Below are positions 35,163-46,616 of a stretch of DNA of 64,000 nt, piece after piece (positions within the stretch are counted from its first letter, which is position 1; each line of letters starts with the position of its first letter). The DNA lies in NCBI GenBank assembly GCA_035235625.1, contig CP141146.1, positions 25,166,501 through 25,230,500 on the forward strand. Reading direction: 5' to 3'. The position numbers were made by a program, and so were the translations under genes. The stretch is from Saururus chinensis. Lineage: Eukaryota; Streptophyta; Magnoliopsida; Piperales; Saururaceae. The notes beneath the pieces were generated by a model. That model was given only the letters and a program-made list of their open reading frames with translations, ran no database searches and was not told where the DNA came from.

Positions 35163-37524
35163 ATGTTTACATGGGTGCGTGATAATTCTAGACGATTGAA
35201 AAGAGTGAACAAATCTATTGAAAATTATCTTTATTGTGATAGAATGGAGGATCTAAGAACTAATGAGGAACTAAGAAATGATAATGGAGATAATAATGCA
35301 TAAAATATTCAAGTTAAACCCTTGCGTGATTATTTGCAACTAACTAAATCAAGTTCTCCTTCTTGCATGATTTTTTCAACTAATGTGGGTGGTTTTGATC
35401 TCAAGCCGAGTGTAATTCAATTACTACCCAAATTTTATGGCTTAGATTCGAAAAGCCCATATTTGCATTTAAAAGAGTTTAAAGAGGTTTGTGCAACTTT
35501 GCCAAGCCAAAATGTTTTAAATGATGTTATTAGATTAAAATTCTTTCCATTTTCTTTAAAGGAAAAAACAAAAAGTTGGTTGAATTCTTTGAAGCAAAGA
35601 TCCATTGGAACATGGCAAGAAATGTAAAGAGAATTTTTAAATTTTTTTTTTCCCACCCATAAAACTAATACACTTAGAAAGAACATCGTGAATTTTTGAC
35701 AAAAAGAAAATAAGACTTTCTTTCAATGTTGGGAAAGATTTAAAGAACTTTTGTTGTTGTGCCCACATCATGGATATGAAACATGGCGTACAATTAGTTT
35801 TTTTATAATGGCTTGACTTCTCAAATGAGGCAATTTGTTGAAATGATGTGTAATGAAGTTTTTTTGAATAAAGAACCTGAGGAAGCTTGGGACTATTTTG
35901 ATGTGTTGGCTAAAAATGCTGAATCATGGGAAGATTCTAATGAATTTGAAAGTAGTAATAAGACTAAATCTAATGGGACAACTAAGGGGGGCATGTACAT
36001 TCTTAAAGAAGAGGATGATGTAAAAGCAAAAATTATGAGTTTAACTAGAAAAGTTGAGGCTATGAAAATTAATAGGGAAAACATGTTTAAAGCTTCTCAA
36101 AAAGCACAAGATATTTGTAGTATATGTGAGAGTGATGGACACCAAACACAGGATTGTCCAACAATCCCTGCTTTTCAAGAAGTGTTACATACTCAAGCAA
36201 GTGCTATGAATACTTACAAAAGACCTTTCTCTTCTCCTTATTCTGAAACTTATACTTCTAATTGAAGAAATCATCCAAACTTTGGTTAGAGAAATGAGTC
36301 TAATATGCAGGTACCCCCTTCTTCATCAAATTATGTTCCACCACATAAGAAGCCTCTTAAAGACACATTGCAAAAATTCATGCAAAGTTAAGTAACAATC
36401 AACAACCAAATAATGCAAGTCATCAATGACTTAAAGACTTCTATTACTTAATTGACCACAGCTTTGAGCAATCAAGAAAAAGGGAAGTTTCCTTCTCAAC
36501 CTCAACCAAATCCAAAAGGTCAATTTGTAATTAAAAATTTAAATTCTTCAAGTTCACAAGAAGAACATGCTAAGTCCATCACCACTTTGAGAAGTGAAAA
36601 AGTCATTAACAAAGACATTCCAATGAAGGTTGTTGAACCTAAGGAGTCTTTGAATTCTACACATGGTGATGAACTTGACAACTCCGATTGTGTTTCTCCT
36701 ATTCCTCCTCCTTTTCCTCAAAGATTACAATCTTCTTCTAAATTAGTGCCAAATGGTGACATTCTTGAAATTTTCAAACAAGTGAATATTAACATTCATC
36801 TCTTAGATGTTATTAAACAAATTCCATCTTATGCAAAATTTTTGAAAGACCTTTGTAAATCAAGCGTAAGCTACATGTACAAAAGAAGGCATTTTTGACA
36901 TAACAAGTAAGTGCAATTTTGCAACAAAACACCCTACCCAAATATAAAGATCCTGGTTGTCCAACCATATCTTATATAATTGAAAATTATAGAATTGAAA
37001 AAGCTTTGCTTGATCTTGGGGCAAGTGTAAATCTTTTACCTTTTTCTGTTTATGAGCAATTAGGTCTAGCAGATTTGAAACCCACCAACATGACACTTCA
37101 ACTTACTGACCGTTCAATCAAAAGGCCAAGAGGAATAGTAGAAGATGTCCTTGTTCAAGTGGACAAATTCTATTTTCCAGTGGACTTCATTGTTTTAGAC
37201 ACACAACCGGTTTCAAATGCATCTTTACAAATCCCTGTGATTTTACGTCATCCATTCCTTGCTACATCTAATGCTCTAATAAATTGTCGAAATGGAGTGA
37301 TGAGGCTTTCTTTTGGGAACTTGACATGTCAGTTAAATGCATTTGATGCTAGTAGACAACCATCAGACTTCGATGTTACTTTTGAGGTTGACATGGTTGA
37401 GAGTCTAGTGGAGGATGCCTTTTCTTTTATTTATTCTGATGATCCACTAAATATTTGCTTAATTCATTCTGATTTAATTAGAATTGATAAAGAGAAGATA
37501 ATTGCTTTGAAGGACCCTGGATGA
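35163..37524 (+). pseudogene. gag-protease polyprotein, interrupted
   Basis: Structural and protease polyprotein of the element. It starts MFTWVRDNSRRLKRVN at 35163, with a TAA at 35301. The gag core follows (35322-35627: LLPKFYGLDSKSPYLHLKEF and KFFPFSLKEKTKSWLNSL) and then a zinc knuckle CSICESDGHQTQDC (about 36115-36156). A linker (36452-36898) leads to a retropepsin domain (36919-37524) with active-site motif LLDLGASVNLLP. Stops and small frameshifts lie between the segments, for example at 35625, 36263 and 36896. The last frame ends at 37524 with no pol behind it. The same gene order in copy 1 shows that the lack of pol is a family trait. Confidence 0.8.
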
Positions 37525-39245
37525 GTTTAGATGGAGGTGTGTTTGGCTGATGACAGTAAACTTAGCGCTCCTGGGAGGCAACCCACTTTTGATTTTGATA
37601 GTTATTTTTGTTTAATAGTTATTTTTTTTTAAAGTTAGTTTTTAGTTTATTGTCTTTGTCGATTGCTCTAATCACTATTAGGGTGTGCTTATTCTTGCTT
37701 TACCCTAATGTGATTATGTTTGTGCTTTATTGACTATTTTTTGATAGATATGTACATGAGCATGTCAACCGATATAGTATCTCTTATTTCCTCTTTTCTT
37801 ATATTAAGCATTGCATTTGCTTTCTTTTATACATTGAGGATAATGTTTAGTTTAGGTTTGGGGGTATAAAAAGAGATTTTTCTTTAATGTTTTTTTTAGT
37901 CTTACTTAAAAAATGAAAAAAATAAAAAAATTAATTAGATTTATGTTTTTGCTTATTACATTGATGTTGATTTTAGACATGTGACTATATTTAATGACAT
38001 CATATTGCTTAGAATATGACTTGACATATTTAATGATTTTGAGTTCTGATTACTTCATATTGGTTTCTTGTGCTCCTATTTTGAAAAAAAAATAAAGAAA
38101 GACATTTGCCTAAGTGAGAATTCGAGCCTTTGATTATGATCTTACATCTTGGTAGATATCATTGAATCTAAGTAATTATTTTCTTATGAGAGTAAAACTT
38201 TGGCATGATCTAGTAGTATTTATGTTATCATGATAGAGTTTTGAGCTTCACTATTCTTTGTTTGTAGAACAGTCGAGGTCCTTTTGTCAACACAATTCAA
38301 GTTGATTGTATAATATGCTCAAGAAAAAAAAAAGAAAAAAAAATGTGAAAAGAAAAAAATTGAAAAATTGTAAAGAATTAAAGTCACTCTATTGAGTAGA
38401 CCGGGACTCGGCGTGCCTCACTAAGCATAGGGTGTTCGAGTCAAAAGGTAGAGTTGACTAATTTATGACATACATAGCCTTGAAGCCTATTTGGTTCAAG
38501 TTATTAAGCTTGAGGGGTGCTTTAACACCTAGTACCCTGAGCCAACTGGATTGGGAGTCACTGGCCTAACACTTGTTACATGGATCTTATAGAAAGCTTA
38601 AAAAGGCTAAGCCTTACACATGTCATGTGAGATGAGCATAAAATTCTTGTAGGACATTATGAAATTATATCTTGAATGAGTTGTCAGGTGATCTAGGGTG
38701 TTTTACTGTTGAAGGAAGGTTTTACATGATTCTCTATTATGATCTCTTGAAGATGAATGGATGTCAATGTCTATTTTTTAGTGTTAAAATTGAAATTGTT
38801 GAGTGGACATGAGACACATTAAGTTGTTCGATTCAGGAGAATGGGATTGTATAATTACTTGGCAATGTCTATTTTTCTAAAAATATTATGTATGTATGAG
38901 TACTTGCCACCAATATGAAGTTGTTAAAATGAATTATTGTTTCAAAAAGCAAGTTTTATTATAAATGATTGATTTTACTAAATGAAGTCACATGTTTAGG
39001 AGGAGTTGATTTGTAAATTTGATGTGGTTTTAATTTTATTTTATTTTTTATCATTCTAGGTTTGAATTTTGTGGGTAGATTCACTGCAAACCCTCACAAG
39101 ACACAACTCGTCCACTAGGGTAAGCTAGGGGTTTAAAGGCTTGTTGCATATGCTAAATGCAATCGAGATTTCCTGTGGAAGTGGAGTACTAGTTTTGTTT
39201 TCTATTATTTTAATTTTTGTTTTGCTCGAGGACTAGCAAAAAGTA
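37525..39245 (+). repeat. Conserved non-coding internal block, copy 2
   Basis: About 1.7 kb without a coding frame, aligning along its whole length with 20641-22374. The best-kept part, around 38400-38650, is about 90% identical by eye. It ends at the polypurine tract. Confidence 0.78.
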
Positions 39246-39259
39246 GGTTTGGGGGTATT
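39246..39259 (+). other. Polypurine tract, copy 2
   Basis: GGTTTGGGGGTATT immediately before the 3' LTR. Identical to the tract at 22375-22388. Confidence 0.75.
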
Positions 39260-40693
39260 TGATGCACTGAAATAATGTTTAATTAAATGTTCTCATATTT
39301 CAAATTGTAATCTTATTTTGTTTTAATTCATTGCTGATTTGGGTTATTTATGTTTTGAATAAGTTAGTTGGACCTTAATTAAGTTTACATGTCTAAACAG
39401 GCTTTAACAGAACCTAAGTGGAAGAGGAAGTAAAGCCCATCTACTCAAAGCTATTTAAAAGTCAAGAATGGGCTCCTAATAGTCTAAACATGTATGGAAT
39501 GGTCGAATACAACCTTGTAGACCCGTTTGATTTGATATTTGTATGAAGAGGACTAAATTAGGAAAGAAGCTTATTCGGACAGATTGACAGAGCCTTAGTA
39601 ATTCGATCATATCTTTTTGTATATAGTTCGGATTGATATGATTTCAGTGGCATTGGAAAGAAGACTTCCGTGGCTACAAGTGTTATGTAAGGAAGAAATT
39701 CCAAATTCTGAAGATTTATGGGTCGGATTCGGCATGCAAAGAGACAGCTAGTAAACTAACCCGAGGCCAGCACATAAAGAATATTTTCATTGATTATGAT
39801 GGATACACATAAGGAAAGACAAGGAGGCTGATTGGTTACTAAAGGAAGATTCAAAGATACTTATTTGCTAAATCCATCATAGATTTATTTAGTATCTAAT
39901 CATTACCAAAGAAGCAACTAATCAGGCAATCAATCAGGATGTAATCTAGAGATATGATTTCACTTTCCTCTTTGAAGCAACCCCTTCTATTCCTATAAAT
40001 AGAGGGGTGGACGTGATAGATGGATAATCCCTTCCTCTTTAGAGCTCTCTTCTCCTATTTTCTTCTCTACTTTTGTATTTTTTTGTTTTTAGTTTTATTG
40101 TAATGGCTTTTTAAGCTCTCAAGCTAAGGTTAGAGGTGATTTGTAACAATTTAATGGAGTTCAATTCATGTTTCATCAATGGTTTCAAGTAAGTATTGTT
40201 TATTTGAAGTGATGTTTATTTAATATTGTTATTCTTCTTGTTTCTTTGTGATTTGGATACATAAGATGCTTGAAGGTTCTCCTTTTTGATCTTTTGTGAT
40301 TTAGATACATAGAAATCTTTAAGAGACAATTGTTTTTATCCTTCATCTATCCAAAGCATTTCTATTTTTATTTTTAATTTTAATGTTCATATCTTCCGGT
40401 TAGATAGAATTTTCATTCGATTCTAACTGAGATAACATGATACATGAAGAACATCATTAGATGTTACAATGATCCTTAATGCCTTAGTGTTTTCTCATCT
40501 TGATTTCTTAACTCTATATTGTCTTAATACTCTTCTACTCTTTCTTTCTTAGTTTTCCTTTCTCAATTTTTTTCGTAATAGTTTTCATTGTTGCACAAGT
40601 CTTTCCCTGTGGATTGACCTTGTCTACTACAATTGGCAAGTAAAACAAATCTGAATTTGACTTCTTCATAGTCTTGGTTCAGACGTAACAACA
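39260..40693 (+). repeat. 3' LTR of the gag-protease element
   Basis: 1,434 bp direct repeat of 33367-34798. It is followed by the TSD copy CTTCC and then a (GT)n run. Confidence 0.92.
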
Positions 40694-40705
40694 CTTCCCC
40701 CCACA

Positions 40706-40738
40706 CGTGTGTGTGTGTGTGTGTGTGCGTGTGTGTGT
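40706..40738. repeat. (GT)n microsatellite
   Basis: About 16 GT units with one C interruption, beginning 12 bp after the 3' LTR. It belongs to the interrupted outer LTR. Confidence 0.9.
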
Positions 40739-42534
40739 TCAAGATAGAAACATTCATTTCTAAGCATGTAACCATGCATTGTAGATAACCCATAAGACAC
40801 TACACACATACTCTTTAACATCTAATCATGGCTCCTAACTGAAATCATGAGTGAAAGCCATTCGAAAATATCAATTAAGTCAAGTGCAACCTTATGCTAA
40901 ACCTATGTAACATATTCACACCACACTTGTATCTAGACATCACACCATCATTCACCCATAATTTAATCTCATTATAAAAAGACATACAAGTCCATTCTCA
41001 TGCTATAATTTTCTCAAATCATGCTTAAAATATAAGGAATCATTCAATCATGGATTCAAGATAAGCAATCCTAACATGTTTAGCCAACAACATGCAATTT
41101 CACATAATACTTAAATATTCTTCGTAATTTCCAACATCAATATAATGCCCTTCTAGGAGCTCATTCTAGCATAAATTACTCAGCATGAACATAAGAAATA
41201 GTATTTAAGAGGAAAAACTAAAAAATGGACAAAATAGCAAATATCCCCCAAATAAGTTGTGTTGGCATTCGAACACCCTGCAGGGCTGTTCGAATGCCTA
41301 GCCATTCAATCGGCTCCCTGGCCGTTCTATCGCCATATCAGGCTTTTCTAGGTTCGTCTTCCCCACTTCGAAATCAAAACCGAAATTTCACATACACGTC
41401 ATAAATCATCAAATCTCATCCCCAAGCTTCATGATAATCAAATCCATGCTTAGAGAACATCAAATCTAGCCCTTTCTAAACAAAACCCCAAGAAATCTCA
41501 TCAAAGATTAAACCTTTCTCAAATCGCCATTAAAGCTCATAACTATGGAACCTACTTCAAACTCTATCAAAACTCAAATCCGAAATCATAGCCACGTTTA
41601 GGATGAAAACACTTACCTTCCACCAACTTATTGATTCGAAATAGCTCCTCTAATACCTTTGAATCCTACCCAACATACGGTTTTTATTAATACCTTCATA
41701 AGTTCAGTTTAAAACACTTAAATCCCTCAAAAACTAGTAGATCTAGGATTCAAGAAGCTCAAAAACGAAATTCCCATAATTAGGGTTTGAAATAGAAATT
41801 TAAATCAGTAGTTTTTTTAGTAGAAATCGAGATTAAACCATAGTAAAAGAAGAGATTTGGAAGATTAAAGAAAAACCCTAAGAGATTAGTGAAAAATTAA
41901 GCAAATCCATACCTTAATCTCTTTTCCCTTTTTGGAAAATGGGGATTAGGCTCCTAAGCTCCTAGTCTCAGTCCTTTCCCAATTGGGAAAGTGGCTGGCC
42001 TATTCCTTTTGTAGTAAAGGTTGGCGTAAACCTAACAAAGTGGTGGGGTACAAATAAGATTTACTACTAAAAATAGAAAAACTTGCTTATTTTAAGCTAA
42101 ATTGAAGTTTTAAAATTTTGAAATAATTATTTTCTATCTTAGGATGTTGTTAGAGTCATTGGGACTAATAATCCCAATTTTGCACGTGGGGCCCATGGTG
42201 GGTACTGCCCCCCTAACGTTTTGGGTAAAAATAGTGAAAATTCTGAAAATTCTAGAAAATTTTCAAATGACTTAATTAAAATAAAAACCATAAATGTGAA
42301 GAAAATTTTGGTTAAAACCTTTATTAACCACTTAAATTTTGAAAATAGTCAAAATCGATCAGAATTAACATTAAACCACACAATAGCAATTAAATAGAAT
42401 AAAATAAACCGATTCTAGTTTAGGGATCTTACAATGATGCTATGTGTATTTTATGTGTGCTATATATACCGATGGCTGTCACGTTCGGTCACGTGATGTA
42501 CATGTGTTCAGATGGAATTACAATGCTTATTATA

Positions 42535-43177
42535 TTATTGTAAATGGTGGCCATCATAGTAGGACTCTTCTTGCATCTTCAAGGTCCTTAAGTTCCCTTT
42601 GAGTTCATATATATCTAAGGTATTGATTTTCTTTGATACATAGATGGCTGCAACTTTAAATTTGAATTTAGAAGAAAGGGACCTAAGGATTTTTCTTACT
42701 ACTAAGTGGTCAACTATTAGTTCACCTAGTTGATCACAAGTATTAACAATGTCTAAAATCTTTGAATAATACTCAAACACAATTTCTTCTTCTCCCATCA
42801 TTATTTTTTAGATTCTAATGTGAGCATTTGAAGCCTAGAGATCTTAACAGCTTTGGTTCCCTCATTGTACTTCACAAGTTTGTCCTAAGCTACCTTAGTA
42901 GTGGTACAATTAGAAATCAACCTATGCTGACGTTTCCCTACTGCATTAAACAATGCACTCAAGGCTTTACTATTATGATTAACTAATTGTATCTAATTCT
43001 CATCCCAATCACATTCATCTTACAGAATTTGATTCCCTTCTTGATCCTTGGTCACTGGCAGACTCCAACCTTTAATTACAACTTTCCATGTATTACCATT
43101 TAAAGCTTTAATAAAGACCCTCATCTAATTTTTTCAATAGGAAAAGTTTTGACCTTCGATTAGAGGAGGTTGGTTCA
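42535..43177 (-). pseudogene. Ty1/copia gag relic, N-terminal part
   Basis: The minus strand opens with a copia-type gag start (MNQPPLIEGQNFSY near 43177) and runs through a typical gag core with ILRSLSSKFKFKVAAI (about 42690). It ends at LKMQEESYYDGHH near 42545. Several stops interrupt it. Orientation and order suit the gag pieces at 29570-30270 and 24240-24786 belonging to the same original element, but the junction at about 42530 is not clean, so they could be two copies. Confidence 0.6.
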
Positions 43178-43199
43178 TGAGATTTTTAATAAGTATAAT

Positions 43200-43705
43200 T
43201 TATATGTTATTTTATCCCTATTTACTTTATTTTCTAGTATTGTTTAGAAGTTAATATAAATTATATAATTAGAATTAGGGTTAATAAAGTTATAAAAGTA
43301 TTGTGTGAAGTTTTGAATAAGATTGGCTTAACATGTAATTTTTAATTGTAGATACGATGTAAAAAATCGATTGGCCTCCAAGGGCGATCAATCAGTTATG
43401 CAATAGCCGATAGGCAAAACTATGTTTGGATCCAATCGTATTAGAATAACATCGTAGTTGTTATCCAATATGTGTGTAGGCAACCAACGGCAAGGTAGCG
43501 TTAGCCCGATCTAAATTAGCATTAAAATTAGGTTTGTTTGGCCTACGCACAACGGAGTACTGAAATTTCATAGCGCGTAGAGGAACGTGATGACTCTCAC
43601 ACTCAGAGTCCGCTGCTACTGGTTTTGGTTTTAATTTTTAGGGAACCCAGAGTACGGGTTATCCCCTATGAACCTTCGGCTCAGTTCTCAGGTGAGGGTG
43701 TTACA
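43200..43705 (+). other. 3' part of an LTR ending at a primer-binding site
   Basis: The sequence ends GAGGGTGTTACA and is followed after 2 bp by a tRNA-Met primer site, so it is the end of a plus-strand 5' LTR. Its left boundary against the copia relic is not resolved. Confidence 0.5.
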
Positions 43706-43707
43706 AA

Positions 43708-43719
43708 TGGTATCGGAGC
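43708..43719 (+). other. Primer-binding site, initiator tRNA-Met
   Basis: TGGTATCGGAGC, identical to the site at 46588 and one base from the usual plant tRNA-Met primer site. It marks the start of a truncated retroelement whose gag was not found. Confidence 0.65.
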
Positions 43720-44389
43720 TTTGCTCTGCCTGCAAGAGGAAAAATATTTTGAAATGTATATGGATTTAATTTGAATCTTGTTGTTTTTTAAATTTGGAAT
43801 TAATTTGAAAATGTCTACTTTACATGTGTTGAAATTCATATTGTTCGAATTTCGATTTAACTTGAAGTTCTGTTATATGAGGGTCGATTTGATCGGAAGT
43901 TTCCATTCAACAAGTGTTGTATCAAATTTAAAATAAACTCCAATTGTGATTTTTGCCATTCTGCATGTGTGTCATCGGATTTCATATGAATTTCGATTGT
44001 GAACATCCGTTCTGCATATGTGATATCAAAATTAAGGAAAATTCCGATTGTGAACCCTCCATTCTTTATGAGTGGTATCGGATTTAATACGAACTCTGAC
44101 TTTATGACTTTTGATTCAATTTAAAATTTCTGTCTTACATATATTGCAAGGGATTTGTTGCGACCATCAATTTTATGAATTTTGATTTTGAGTCATAAAT
44201 TATCTAAAATTTTCATCTGTATCTGCTGCATTGTATTTTTATACAAATTCAGACTATATGTTCTAAACATGTTACATGATTTTATAAAAATATTTTGAGT
44301 GACTTTGATTTCGAATGGTTAATATGTTGAGCTTTGATTTCGAATGATCCGAAATTTGAAAATTTATTTCAAATTATTTTAAAAGACAC

Positions 44390-44870
44390 TGAAACCACCT
44401 ATGAGAAACCACCAAAACGCCCACAGTATGGGATGTGTTGTGGAATGCTCTAGTGTTAGTTTTGTCAATAAATTGAAATAAAATTCAATTTCAAAACTTA
44501 TGCATTTCAAAAAGCGAATTTATTTAAAAAGCAAGAAAAATATTTTGAAATAAAGTAGAAGTTCCTAAGAGGACCGCCAAACACCCATGGTATAAGACAC
44601 GAGGTCTTAGTGGATCGCTCTAAGGATAGTTCTGTCAGTGTTTCGAAATGAAATTCAATTTCAAAATGTTCGTAGTTTGAAAGTTCACTTTAACTTAGGG
44701 CCAAGTTGTTTTGAAAAACAGTGGCATTCCCAAAGAGGGACTGCCTAACGTTTGTGTTATGAGACACGCAATGTTGGTAGACCACTCTATGGTTGAGTCT
44801 ACTAGTGGATTTGTTATAAAAAGTTAATTTCGAATCCTCTGTGTTTTGAAAAATGATTTGAAATAGTAAA
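44390..44870 (+). repeat. Imperfect tandem repeats in a retroelement leader
   Basis: Three to four units of about 150-175 bp, recognised by the recurring pattern CCTAAGAGGACCGCC followed by GAGACACG-type text and a TTGAAA-rich tail (starts near 44391, 44568 and 44724). Shorter degenerate repeats (ATTCCGATTGTGAA type) precede them at about 43850-44110. No coding potential. Confidence 0.6.
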
Positions 44871-45008
44871 GTTGTCTCAATTGGGGAACACCGATGCCTC
44901 CCAACTGTAATCTAGATTGGTCCACACATTGAGTAGGTGCTAGCATGGAATCCACACTTGTTGTCGCTAGCACTGAAGATGTTCTCATCATGGTAGCCTT
45001 ACCATTAA

Positions 45009-45845
45009 TGTAGTGCCCTGACTTTTTATAAATAACTTAGAATTCAGAGTTCTGTCAATTCGTAATTAAAAGGGGGCCAAGATCAACCTTACAGAAGAGT
45101 ATCCTTTCATTAATTTACATAATTACAAAATTTACAGAACATACAAAATAAGGCTCAATGTGCCTCGACAAAATCAAAGTAGCGCAAAAGTGCATAATTA
45201 ATACATAACAAAAGAACTTGATAAAATAAATCCAAAATGTAGATCTTTCGAAGTTCTACTGGCTAACGTTATTAAAATCATCTCCTTCATTCATACCTGT
45301 AGTGTTTGGGGGTGGGTGTTAAATTCTATTAACATGATATAACGTAATGCATAAGCAAAGACACATAAAACATGACCGAAGAGAATAGTGGAATACTTGA
45401 CATGACCAAAGTAGTAGGGCTCACACTTCCGAGCTTGAAGCCACTGGTGTGTGTGTCCCCATTGCCCACTGGAATCCATTCCCTTCATTGGAATGAGAAT
45501 TTATATACATTTGCTCTTTGGTCATTGCATATGTTGTGGCTTAATTATCATACAAGCAAGCTTTGCAATGGTCATTTGAGATGCAAATCTATGATATAAA
45601 TATGCATTTTAAGATTCATTGTTATTTTGCATATGCTAAGTGTCATTAAAGGCACCAAAGGCAACTTGAAGGTTCTCACTATCAAAGAAGTTATGGACAT
45701 TTGAATATTCTTACTCCAAAGGGGAAGAGAAAGAGAGAGCCAATCAAATATGGGAGCATTTTTAGTGTGAGAGCCTCACAACCAATTTGAAGCGCCCTAA
45801 GGAAATCCCCCAATTAAAAGATCCAAAGATTGAGAATGCATAAAG
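45009..45845. other. Possible LTR start and flank of CACTA-2
   Basis: TGTAGTGCCCTGAC at 45009 is LTR-like, but no partner, primer site or duplication was found. The remainder up to CACTA-2 shows nothing I can identify. Confidence 0.25.
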
Positions 45846-45865
45846 CACTACAACAAAAAGGACAA

Positions 45866-46290
45866 TTAGCGACGCTTTTAAGCCTCACTAATAGTTCTAA
45901 ATATGTCGCTAATGACTATTAGCGACGCTTACAAAGCTCTGCTAAAAGCATCTATAAAAGTCCAATCGCTAATGCTCATTGGCAACACATTAGACAAAGC
46001 GTCGCTAATCTTGTTTTTATGTCACTAATACTACATTATTAGCGACACTCATAACTAAACTTCGCTATTAATGTAATATTAGCGACACTTTTGGACACGT
46101 TGCTACTATTAAAATTTCTTTTAAAAAATAAAAAATAAGATTATTAGACATAATAAAAAGGACATGCTTTTAGAGACGTAATTTTGTTTAAGAAAATTAA
46201 AAAATATGATTATTAGCAACACTTTTTAAGAGCGTCACTAATAAAAATAAATTTCATAAAATCAAAATAGTGTATTAGCAATTCTTTATA
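45866..46290. repeat. CACTA-2 left repeat block
   Basis: Diverged TTAGCGACGCTT / AAGCGTCGCTAAT motifs in both orientations up to the gypsy insertion point at 46298. Confidence 0.75.
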
Positions 46291-46298
46291 AAGCATCG

Positions 46299-46586
46299 TG
46301 TTGTGCACGATTGCACACGATGCTCAAACTCTTTTTATTACTTTACTGCTTTGACTATTTAGTTGAATTGTAGTCTTTTAATTATTGGTTCAGCTGATCT
46401 TAGATTAAATTGTATGAACCAGGCGGGCTGGGTTGGTTCAACTGGTTCGGTTCCCTAGGGAGGGTCGTCTCCCATAAGGGGCGGCCTGTACTCTTGTTTT
46501 CATTATGCAATTTGGTGATTTCAGACTTCTCCCCTTTCCCTACGCAATCCTCCTAGATACCGATCGTGCCTGCATCGGGCACATCA
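46299..46586 (+). repeat. 5' LTR of the gypsy element
   Basis: 288 bp, TGTTGTGCACGATTG to GGGCACATCA. It differs from the 3' LTR by a few substitutions and one 20-bp length difference. Confidence 0.92.
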
Positions 46587-46587
46587 T

Positions 46588-46599
46588 TGGTATCGGAGC
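46588..46599 (+). other. Primer-binding site, initiator tRNA-Met
   Basis: TGGTATCGGAGC starts 1 bp after the 5' LTR. Confidence 0.85.
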
Positions 46600-46616
46600 C
46601 TGTGCGATCCTTGACC

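Larger units (their letters stand above)
33367..40693 (+). mobile_element. Non-autonomous gag-protease LTR retrotransposon (Athila/Tat type)
   Basis: A complete 7.3-kb element: 5' LTR, primer-binding site, gag, protease, a long non-coding block, polypurine tract and 3' LTR. It is flanked by CTTCT (33362-33366) and CTTCC (40694-40698), a 5-bp duplication with one change. No reverse transcriptase, RNase H or integrase is encoded, so it needs enzymes from a partner element. The tRNA-Asp-like primer site and large LTRs point to the Athila/Tat branch of Ty3/gypsy. It lies inside the ATGAT-flanked LTR. A diverged LTR of the same family occurs at 63118-64000. Confidence 0.88.
31787..42433. mobile_element. 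Long LTR, TSD ATGAT, interrupted by a younger element
   Basis: Left end TGTCATGCCCCGGCACC at 31787, right end GGGATCTTACA at 42433, flanked by the perfect 5-bp duplication ATGAT (31782-31786 and 42434-42438). Its own sequence is 31787-33366 plus 40699-42433, about 3.3 kb, with no coding domain. It is best read as a solo LTR similar in size and style to the one at 24791-29564. The 7.3-kb element 33367-40693 is nested inside. A 57-bp minisatellite lies at 32551-32837. Confidence 0.75.

Noticed and set aside
30276..42522. A third clean solo LTR bounded by 5-bp duplications
   Set aside because: The left end looks good, but no copy of GTAAG was found next to a CA end on the right, so it is listed only as LTR-like.
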